Of a DNA stretch of 64,000 nt, positions 8,388 to 17,088 are shown in pieces. How positions within the stretch are numbered: the first letter of the stretch is position 1; each line of letters opens with the position of its first letter. A program made the position numbers and the translations under genes. The notes under the pieces were generated by a model that saw only the letters and a list, made by a program, of their open reading frames with translations, had not been told where the DNA came from and made no database searches. The stretch comes from Eopsaltria australis (lineage: Eukaryota; Chordata; Aves; Passeriformes; Petroicidae): contig JAVTVJ010000503.1 of assembly GCA_034509425.1 (NCBI GenBank), forward strand, positions 1-64,000, given 5' to 3'.

Positions 8388-9334
8388 GGCAGTGAATTTC
8401 GTGCTGCGCCACCACGAAATGGGGGCTGTGCCAGCTCGCCGCGATGCGGTCATCAGTGTGTTGTGTGCGCATGCTCGGGCGCGATGAGCGCGCGCGCGAG
8501 TGCGGATGGCGGGAATCCCTTCCTCCCCACCCCTGGCTCCTCCTACCCTCCGTCGATTGGGTGTCCGTCGGTCCCTCCCATCGCGGCCGATGGTGTCATT
8601 CCGGCGGGCCCCCTCCCACCTTCCCTACTCCCCCCCCCAGTTCTCTCCACGCCTTCAGTTCCCTGCCCAACCCCTTCCACCCCTCAGCCCGCCTACCTCC
8701 CAACCCCTCCCGCCGCGAACCCCTCCCACCTTCTGGGTTCCCACGCTCCCCCTTCCGGTTCCCACGGTCTGGCACAGGGAGGGGGGAAGCCTGAGACCTA
8801 CACAGCTCCGGCTGGTGCCGCGGCTTTTCCATTCGCTGCGCCGGTGATTTACAACCGGCAAAGAGCCAACCCCCGGTGGGAACCGATCTCGCAGGCCTCC
8901 ATTAAGGAGATTTGCAAGGCTGCGAAAGAATTTGGGAGGGATTCATCGTATTTCAAAGGACTAATTAACGCCACTTTTGAGACTAATGTCCTCGTGCCAC
9001 ATGACATAAAGACCCTAATATCCAGTTTGTTAATAGAGAGTCACTTTTGGATCTGGGAAAAAAGGTGGAAGAGGGAACTGCAAAAACTGTTAGAACTGTA
9101 CAAAACGATCCCAATAAGGCAGCCCTCACAATGCAACACCTGGCAGGAGAGGGGAACATGTCCAAAGCAAGGGATCAAGCGACAAATATACCAGAAGAAG
9201 TTTTAATAGACATCCAAAATGCTGCCAAATGCATCCTTTTTAGTCTTCCTATTGAAATGGGTCCACCTAAAAGTTATACAGCAAACCAACAAATAAAAGG
9301 CTGTCCAGGAAGGAGACTCCGCACCGGCACCTGA
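8388..9334 (+). pseudogene. gag: ERV2 gag fragment, frameshifted and internally deleted
   Basis: Corresponds to ERV1 gag from about 1314 onward. The proline-rich region and N-terminal capsid are readable in one frame to about 9100. Near 9103 the frame shifts, and the second part is readable to about 9290. The sequence then jumps to material matching the pro leader of ERV1 (about 2735). The roughly 575 bases encoding the major homology region, the rest of capsid, the zinc knuckle and the gag-pro frameshift signal are therefore missing. It cannot encode a working Gag. Confidence 0.88.
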
Positions 9335-9874
9335 GTTAGACCTTTATTATCCCCAACACCCCTCAACACCGGAGGTACTGGGGAGATTTCGGGTAATGAC
9401 TGCGTCTACCCTTCACCTCACCTCAAATGAGTTTCAACATGTGGCTGTGACACTTAAAAATGCACCCTCTGTAAAAATGACTGTTTTGCTAATTGGAGAC
9501 TCTAGCAGAGGCCCCCCTGGAATATTTGTTATTCCAGAAATTAAAACATACCACTCAGGGAAGAACTTAAGCATCACAGTTTGCCCCAATACTACTCCCT
9601 GGTTTTTACCCAAAGGAACGTGGGTAGGGCAAGCAATTGTGTTACCAGAAAATATCCCTAAGAACATCCGAACACCGTATGTTTGGTGGACTGAGATTGT
9701 AGGAAATGACAAGCCCGTTATTGATTGCAAGCTTATCAATGGACATTCTTCAGCAACCTGCTATGGTATGTTAGATACCGGGGCAGATGTAACTATAATT
9801 TCCCAGACTGATTGGCCCCAAAGTTGGGGAACAAAGGAGACTGCAGGCAGCCTGATGGGGATTGGTGGCTCAGT
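9300..9874 (+). pseudogene. pro: ERV2 pro, 5' part (dUTPase-like region and protease active site)
   Basis: Matches ERV1 pro through the dUTPase-like GTWVGQAIVLP motif, the protease active site LDTGADVTII and the start of the flap (GIGGS), and is then cut by the class-I ERV insertion at 9875. Without the gag-pro slip site it has no normal route to translation. Confidence 0.88.
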
Positions 9875-10302
9875 TGATGCCTTAGGTTTTAACCTCTTAT
9901 TTTTTTCATCAAGACTGCTCTAAAACTCCATAAATTGTCATCTAGTGTTCTGTTACTGTCATTTAGACGAAACAATTTCTCTCGGGGCTGGAGTTTCAAG
10001 GACATACAGTTTTTTCCAAAAGCCCAAAATGTAAACACCCATGGACAGCAGCGAAGAGAAGAAGGGAACAAGCTGGGGATGGGACTTCAAGACCCGAAAC
10101 TGTAATTGGACAATGGGTTTCTGATATGCAGATGAACCAAAGGTATATCTGTCTCAAAAACACGTGCTAGGGGTCCATTTTTGGGTGTAGTCTCTGAGAG
10201 ACTCTTGCATGGCCCAAAGTGTACCTTGTTTTAATAAATACTTCTTTTATTCTCTTAACTCTGTCCAGCCTCTGTTTCAGGTCAGCCTTTTGTAAGGCAT
10301 CA
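9875..10302 (+). repeat. Class-I ERV LTR (428 bp)
   Basis: TG...CA LTR with AATAAA near 10233. It is the same length as the LTR at 57430-57857 (opposite strand), and by eye I find about one base of difference between them. Confidence 0.95.
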
Positions 10303-10306
10303 GAAT

Positions 10307-10324
10307 TGGCGACTCTGGTGGGAC
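10307..10324 (+). other. Primer binding site, tRNA-Arg type
   Basis: TGGCGACTCTGGTGGGAC follows the LTR by four bases and matches the complement of the 3' end of vertebrate tRNA-Arg(UCU) at 17 of 18 positions, as judged from memory of that tRNA. Confidence 0.75.
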
Positions 10325-10587
10325 GGGAGGCTTCTGAAAAAACCCCTGGACCCCAGAGGAGATCCAGCCCCCGCCCCCGCCCCCACTCTTCACCAGCACG
10401 GGAAGAGGAGGCTTCGACCACAGTCCAGACGGTATCAGAGCCGAAGGATCCTTGGACCTGACTCAGAGGCACGTGAGTAACGGAATAAAAGCAGTATTCT
10501 GTTTGTTTTAGTCTGTGAGGGAGGGGGTCAAGAGATCGTTGATCTCTTAGAATTTGTTTAGCATCTTTGGGGCTCAATAAGGCATCA

Positions 10588-10763
10588 CAGTCACATCAAA
10601 AAGGAGTTCCACAGACATCTTAATTGAGGGCCCCGAAGGACATACTGCTTCCGTCCGCCCATTTGTCATCCCATCAGGATTCACATTATGGGGGCGAGAC
10701 GTCCTGTCTCAATGGGGAGCCAGGCTAGAAATCCCACCCCCACCAACACCTAGGGGTTTCTAG
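10588..10763 (+). pseudogene. pro: ERV2 pro, 3' part (after the insertion)
   Basis: Resumes the protease at the residues that follow the flap and includes the GRD motif (LWGRDVLSQWGA). It ends at TAG 10761-10763, just after GGGTTTC (10754-10760), a good pro-pol slippery heptamer in register. Confidence 0.88.
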
Positions 10764-13471
10764 TCGGGGCCACTGTGGCACGCGCCACTCCACCCATTAA
10801 ATGGCTCACCGATACACCAGTGAGAGTGGAGCAGTGGCCCCTGAGAGGGGAAAAATTGCGTGCCCTCGAGGAACTCGTAGCAGAACAACTAGCCAAAGGT
10901 CACATAACACCGTCGAATAGCCCCTGGAATTCGCCTGTATTTGTCATTAAAAAACCAGGCAAAGACAAATGGAGACTCCTCCATGACTTGCGGGCCATCA
11001 ACAACGTCATGGAGGAGATGGGCCCGTTGCAACCGGGACTTCCATCACCTGCAATGTTACCTAAAGGCTGGCCCATCGCTATTATAGATATTAAGGACTG
11101 CTTTTTTAGCATTCCTTTAAACCCAGTAGATGCTCCAATGTTCGCCTTTTCCTTACCATCAACGAACCGAGAAGCACCGATGAGGAGATACCATTGGCTA
11201 GTCCTTCCGCAAGGAATGAAAGCCAGCCCCGTAATCCGCCAATGGTACGTCTCAGAGGTGCTGTCCCCGGTTCGTAAGGCTTTCCCCAAGGCAAAAATCC
11301 TCCATTATATGGACGATGTACTCATCTGCGCACCTGAACAGACTTATTTAGATTCAGCGTTAGCAGGAGTCATTGCGGCGATTGAAGGCGCAGGGATGGA
11401 GGTCCACCCAGAAAAAATACAGCAAACAGCGCCATGGAGATACCTAGGGACCAAAATCGCCAAGAACACCATCGCTCCGCAGCTGTTAAAAATAGAGGAC
11501 CACCCTTCTACGCTCTGGGAACTCCACCAGCTATGCGGGTCCATCAATTGGATCCGCCCCCTCCTGGGCCTGAAGACCACGGAACTGGCACCATTGTTCG
11601 ACCTTCTAAAAGGAGGACAGGCCCTGGATGCTCCTATTGTCATCACCCCAGAAGCTGAAGACACCATCAAAAAGGTACTGTGGGCAATCACAACCAAATG
11701 GGCACACAGGGTCAACCCAGATCTCCCTTTCAGACTCATTATATTAGGGGAAACACCTAAGTATCACGGGTTGATCTTCCAATGGGACGAGGGGGTGAAA
11801 GATGCACTCTTAATCATAGAGTGGGTCTTTTTGCCCCACACCCTGTCCAAAACTATTTCAAGGCCGCAAGACTTGGTGGCAGAGCTCATTACACGAGCTC
11901 GGCACCGGCTCCGCACCCTTGCCGGGTGTGATTTCACATACATAAAAGTTCCCTGGAAGCAAGATAAATTTGAGGAAGTTTTCCAGGAGAGTGAAAACCT
12001 CCAGTTAGCCTTAGAGAGTTACCCAGGCCAAACTGGTAATCAAAAATTAAAACATCAACTGTTCAATACAGAATTTCACCTGGCTCCAAATTTTGTGCAA
12101 AGTAAAACCCCAATTAAAAATGCCCTGACCGTCTTCACTGACGGCTCTGGGTCGTCTCACAAGTCCGTATTAACTTGGAGAGATCCAGAAACCCTCGAGT
12201 GGGACGAGGAAGTTCAGGTGGTCGAGGGATCACCACAGATAGCTGAACTAGCTGCAGTGGTCAGGGTATTTGAAAGGTTCGAGGAGCGACCTATCAATTT
12301 GGTAACCGATTCGGCATATGTGGCCGGGGTAGTCTCCAGGGCTGAACATTCCCTATTAAAGGAGGTCCAAAATCGTAAATTGTTTGGGTTGCTGGCGCGT
12401 TTAATCGAGCTCCTGTCCCACCGCAAGCGTCCGTACTATATTATGCATGTGAGATCACACTCAGGCCTTCCCGGATTTATCGCAGAGGGAAACGCGAGAG
12501 CTGATGCCCTGGCGATGCCTGTGCAGGCATGTAACATCCCTGACACATTCGCACAGGCTTGCATGAGCCACCAGTTTTTCCATCAGAATGCGCCGGCCCT
12601 CCGGAGAATGTTCAGTCTTTCTCTGGAGCAAGCTAGAGCCATTGTAGCCACATGCCCCTCATGTCAGCAGTACCAATTACCCGCATTTAATCAAGGAGTC
12701 AACCCTAGGGGGCTGAACTCCAATGAGTTATAGCAGTCAGATGTCATGCATTTTGCGCCCTTTGGAAGGCTTAAATACATCCACGTGTCTGTAGACACTT
12801 TTTCAGGTGCAGTTTTTGCTTCCGCCCACACCGGAGAAAAAGCCAAAGATGTCAAAAAACATTACATGATGGCATTCTCCGTGCTAGGGGTCCCCAAACA
12901 AATAAAGACTGATAACGGCCCAGCCTATGTATCTGCCAGTCTGCAAAAATTTATGCAGGACTGGGGGATTGAACATAGGACAGGCATTCCACATTCTCCC
13001 ACAGGGCAAGCCCTCGTGGAGAGAAAACATAAAGATTTGAAGAGGATCCTTGTACAGCAGCGGGGAGGGACAGAGGAAAAGTCGCCCGTTGAGCGCCTCT
13101 GTAAAGCTCTTTTCGCCCTAAATTTTCTAAATTGTTCAAATACAGAGCCAACTCCCCCTGTTTTTAGACATTTTACCAATTCAGCTAGGGCAAAATTGGC
13201 AGAAAATCCAGAAGTGCTGTATAAGGATCCCGAGAGTCACCAGATACTGGGGCCAGTGCCGTTAATCGTCTGGGGGAGGGGGTATGGTTGTGTCTCCACC
13301 CCAGGCGGACCACGCTGGCTCCCAGCAAAGAATATTAAACCGTTTTTGAAAAGACGCACTGACCAAGCCACAGAAGAAAACAGCGACCCGACGAATGCAT
13401 GGAAGAGAAGAAGGAGGAAGAAAACACCAAAAATGGACTTACCTGATCCTCCCTTCGGAATAGGATCATGA
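10760..13471 (+). pseudogene. pol: ERV2 pol with one internal stop codon in integrase
   Basis: 904 codons in one frame, homologous to ERV1 pol along its whole length. Reverse transcriptase (LPQGMKASP, YMDD near 11307), RNase H (FTDGSGS) and the integrase zinc-binding motif are readable. A TAG at 12731-12733 interrupts integrase just before the first catalytic Asp, at a place where ERV1 has Trp. After it the frame is open again through the TDNGP and catalytic Glu motifs to a basic C-terminal tail, which ERV1 has lost by frameshift. The reverse transcriptase and RNase H part (10760-12733) is uninterrupted. Confidence 0.93.
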
Positions 13472-13738
13472 CCTACATGCCAGATGCGATGTAACAGCGT
13501 CTGAGACGCTACAACCTTTGTCGATTACCTCTGCCCTACCCCATCATTAACCCTACCTCACCCCCTTCAACTAACCTGTTAAGAGAAGGGAACTAACTCT
13601 ATTAATAAAGGTGGGGGAATGAAGGTGGGAGAATGTTGGGTGTAGATGGGGAGAACTGAAGGAGTGTCTGATATCGTTGCTCACCTTTTACTGTTTACTC
13701 TTAGATATACCAACCCACAAGTTGAGACCCCAGATGAG

Positions 13739-15055
13739 ATGATGCCCCAAAACGTTCTGTTCTTACTGTTCCTGACATGGAGCACCCTGCTGGAGACGAC
13801 CGAGTGGCTCGTCCAGCAGCCGAAAGAAAACCTGTGGATTACCCTTGCAAAGTCGCTTCGGCAGGACAGCCTTTGCCTTGGCATGGATGCTGCAGCAGAC
13901 CCAATGTCGACATGCCTGGTGGGTATCCCCCTGCAAATGAACGACTACCCATTTGCAGGTAAAAAGCCCAACCCAGTAGATACTTGGGATTCCTGGACTA
14001 GAACCTTGCCGCGAACACCAGAGGAACCCCAGGAATTGGACCTGCTGGGGTCCTCCAAAGCAGCATATTGCGTGAATTTTGGATATCAAGTAAAAGCACT
14101 TGATTGGCTTCAAAACCCCGTTCAGAAACGTTACCCTTACAAAAATGTAGACCCCACTGATTCGGCTTATAATTTGGCTTTTTGGTGTAATTACACCACA
14201 AACACACTTTCTAAGTCCAGTAATGTCCCAAGAGCACTCCCTAATGGAGTGTTTCTCATCTGTGGCAACCGGGTTTGGACTGGGATACCATCCCATCTTC
14301 GAGGTGGGCCATGCACGTTGGGCAAGTTAACCCTCCTGACCCCCAACAAAACTCAGATTCTCAATTGGCGCCAAGAATATGATCAGGCTTGCCAAAAACG
14401 TGAATGGAAGAATTGGGATCCAGATTGCGATAGCCAAATTGTTGATTGGAGCTTTTCTAAGAGGGTGGCTGCCTCCATCTTTGTGCCCTGGGTGGCAGCT
14501 GCGAAGGCGTTGGGGGAATTATCACACCTGGAGTGTTGGCTTGGTAAACAAGCCAACCTCACGTCCCATGCACTGTCCCAACTGTTAGAAGATGAAGATG
14601 CCACCAAACACGCTACCCTCCAAAATCGGGCGGCGATCGACTTTGTGCTCCTCGCCCAAGGGCACGGGTGCGAGGAGTTCGAGGGTCTCTGCTGTCTGAA
14701 CTTAACCTCGAATTCGAAAAGCATCCATGCCACCATACAAGAAATGAAAGATCAACTCCAACAACTTAAAACTGAAGGCAAAGATTGGCTGCAGAATTTA
14801 TTGGACAATATGGGCATCTCGAGATGGGGTGTGGACATCGTTAAGTCTCTTCTGTGGGTACTCATAGTTATAGCTATTGTTCTTATCATGTTCACGTGTT
14901 TAAAAAATATTCTTGTTTCTTTAGTACAAAAAACCCTCTTAAGAAAAAGAAAGGGGGGAGATGTTGGGGTTGTCTCTCTAGAGACGAAGCCCCTAAAACC
15001 TATAGATCGTTCCTGGTGGATTAGTCCACCTGCTGAGGAGTTCCCCCAAGCCTAG
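13739..15055 (+). CDS. env: ERV2 envelope glycoprotein, open but without a furin site
   Basis: 438 residues from the ATG at 13739, which gives a signal peptide; the frame is open from 13646. Domain order is as in ERV1 Env: glycosylated surface subunit, cysteine-flanked internal fusion peptide (VAASIFVPWVAAAKAL), immunosuppressive-type segment, CX6CC motif, membrane anchor and short tail overlapping the LTR. The maturation site reads CQKREW (about 14389-14406) and lacks the dibasic RxKR pattern seen in ERV1, so normal cleavage into two subunits is doubtful. The frame has stayed open while gag, pro and pol of the same provirus were broken and two elements inserted. Whether it is expressed cannot be told from sequence. 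Confidence 0.9.
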   Translation: MMPQNVLFLLFLTWSTLLETTEWLVQQPKENLWITLAKSLRQDSLCLGMDAAADPMSTCLVGIPLQMNDYPFAGKKPNPVDTWDSWTRTLPRTPEEPQELDLLGSSKAAYCVNFGYQVKALDWLQNPVQKRYPYKNVDPTDSAYNLAFWCNYTTNTLSKSSNVPRALPNGVFLICGNRVWTGIPSHLRGGPCTLGKLTLLTPNKTQILNWRQEYDQACQKREWKNWDPDCDSQIVDWSFSKRVAASIFVPWVAAAKALGELSHLECWLGKQANLTSHALSQLLEDEDATKHATLQNRAAIDFVLLAQGHGCEEFEGLCCLNLTSNSKSIHATIQEMKDQLQQLKTEGKDWLQNLLDNMGISRWGVDIVKSLLWVLIVIAIVLIMFTCLKNILVSLVQKTLLRKRKGGDVGVVSLETKPLKPIDRSWWISPPAEEFPQA

Positions 15056-15583
15056 AAACTACAATGGTTTAGCCCCTAACAGGGCCACTCCCCAGGTTAC
15101 TCCTACCTTATTGTTATTGGGTTTATTGTTTGTCACTCTTATTCTAAGTTCATACCCAGTTCTGGAAAGTTCTGTGTTCCACAGTTGTTGATTCGTTGTT
15201 CACCCCTGTCTCCTCCCTTCCTCTCTTCCCTATGGTTGTTATACCCCAGTCCCTCCCTAACTCCTCCCCACTCCCGACCTCTGATTGGTTTAACTATGTT
15301 GTATTTAAGTTCATGCACGACGCCAGTTCGGGGCTCTTAGCCCCCGGATCCAGAGCAGAATAAAACCCTCTCTGTTGCCGAGCTAAGAGTCGCTCCTGTT
15401 TCTTCGCTGACACTCTGGTGATCCAAAGAAATAACCCTTGACCCTCCGACGCCTCTAGCTTCTGCTGAACCCCTGTGGTTCCCTCGTCTACCCACCTCCG
15501 GGTTAGGGTATTCGAGGACAAGCGGATAGCAAAAGGCAACCACCGGCAGGAGGCCGGGGACTCCAGAAAAAAAAATAACTACA
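14962..15583 (+). repeat. ERV2 3' LTR (622 bp)
   Basis: Starts TG after the purine tract AAGAAAAAGAAAGGGGGGAGA (14941-14961 region) and ends CA at 15583. A TATA-like box GTATTTAAG is at 15301-15309 and AATAAA at 15359-15364. Structure parallels the ERV1 LTR, but the sequence has clearly diverged. Confidence 0.85.
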
Positions 15584-17088
15584 TATATGGATATATACAG
15601 ATGTATATAACAGTATTTTCTTTATTTATGAAACACATCAGAAAAGGAAACACTTTTTCTCTTCTGAAACCATTCTGCATGAGATGCACTTTTTTCATAT
15701 AGACACTGAAAAAATAGCAATCTGAAAATACAGCATTGTATGTAAGAATAAACTTCTCATATTTAATGTTACTGGATGTCTATGTTTTCTCAATATATTA
15801 AGTATCTCCAGTTTAACTTCTGGCCCCAAAAATAGAGAACAAACTCAGGGCAGGTGCATCACAGCATGTCAAAAGCCTTTGAGTTTCTGAAAGTTCCAGA
15901 CAGTTTATGCATAGCACAGTCCTTGAGTAGGCTTCTGAGTGAAGCGGTTGCCTTTTTACTAGGAGGCAACCACTGAAAAGGTGGAAAGAAAATTCAGAAA
16001 TTCAGTGTACAAAGAGTATGTAACTATCAGTAGCTAGAGGTTACATAGTTTTAGTGAACTGAATGGTACCAGCTGTCTATCTAGACAGAAATGACCAGAA
16101 CAATGACTGAAACAACATTTGATGTTCTTTTTAGTTCCTGAATGGCCAAACCCAGGAAAAAAATTTCTGCTTGAAAATTGGGCCCTAAATTGTCTCTTGG
16201 AGAAATTGCATACTTTGCCTCCCATGGGCTGCAAGATCTATTGCAGTCCTGTCTATCCTTAAAAAACTGATCCCAGAAGCATCAGAAAGACACAGTTTTC
16301 TGTGGCACCAGGAACCCTCTATTTGTTTCCTTGCATAATAAACCATGCCATCAGGATTTCTGCAGACATTCCAAGCAAAAAGGGTGAGATTTCACCTTTT
16401 AGCCTTGGTATGAGGGTCTTCACTGAACTGCTCTGTGTCAATTGATTCTGCACACAAAAGCTCACTAATCAAGTGATTAGGGGTATTTTGCTCTTCCAAG
16501 CATCATCTGTTCGTGCTTGACCAGGTCCCAGAATCAGAAGCAGTTACAGTCATGCCATCTCATGTAAAAAAGTTGTCACAGTAAATTTGAAAGTCAAGTA
16601 GTAGAACAAGGCTGACAAGATTCCTGGCAACAAATTGATTTCATGACCCTTGGGGAGAAACAGATTAAGACGTCAGCAGGATACAAGGGACCTCATATGA
16701 AAAGCCATTGGAGTCTGTAGGAGGTGTCTGCCACTCTGACTTATCTTGCAGTTCATCATCATGTGTGAATGCTGTAGATAATGATGATGAAAGTGAACTC
16801 ATTTATGGAATGGTTATCTTGATCACCGCTTGGACAGAATGTAAAACTTCATGTGACTGACAATATTGTGAAATGCAAGAAAAAGTCACATTTACTACAG
16901 TGAAGGCTCGAAATATCCCAGCAGGCAAACTGGAGAAAGAAGAGGAGAAAAATATTAAAGTTGATGGATTTGCTTTAACCTTCAGCTCAGATTTTGCTGG
17001 AATGAAAGAAAAAAACTTCTTTAATTTGATGTGTAATTAAAAGTACACTGGTTTCGAACATGATTGAATTCCATTCGAAGTTCCAGCA
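15584..17088. other. Intergenic, no gene seen
   Basis: AT-rich sequence without a recognisable gene or repeat. One open stretch of about 55 codons near 16874-17040 has no recognisable similarity. The last 50 bases contain several TTCGAA-like words next to LTR A. Confidence 0.6.

Larger units (their letters stand above)
9871..10591 (+). mobile_element. Class-I ERV fragment inserted in ERV2 pro, with CAGT target duplication
   Basis: The insert 9875-10587 is flanked by CAGT at 9871-9874 and 10588-10591, the 4-bp duplication typical of gammaretroviral integrases. It starts TGATGCCTTA and ends TAAGGCATCA, a 10-bp inverted terminal repeat. Inside are one full LTR (9875-10302), a PBS and 5' leader. 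A candidate splice donor (CAC/GTGAGT) lies at about 10470-10478. No gag, pol or second full LTR is present; only the last about 10 bp of an LTR closes the right end. Confidence 0.9.
8388..15583 (+). mobile_element. ERV2: older, damaged relative of ERV1 that hosts the ERV1 insertion
   Basis: Begins directly after the ERV1 3' LTR, part-way into gag; its 5' LTR, PBS and matrix region must lie left of the window beyond ERV1. It keeps part of gag, a split pro, pol with one stop, an open env and a 3' LTR. It has been hit twice: by ERV1 in gag and by a class-I ERV fragment in pro. Coding similarity to ERV1 is high throughout pol and env, but the LTRs have clearly diverged. Confidence 0.93.

Noticed and set aside
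15946..15971. Inverted repeat GGTTGCCT/AGGCAACC
   Set aside because: 8-bp stem alone in unique sequence; expected by chance in 64 kb.
16874..17040. Open stretch of about 55 codons rich in Lys and Glu
   Set aside because: Short, flanked by stops, no recognisable family or splice sites; could be an old exon or pseudogene, but nothing supports it.
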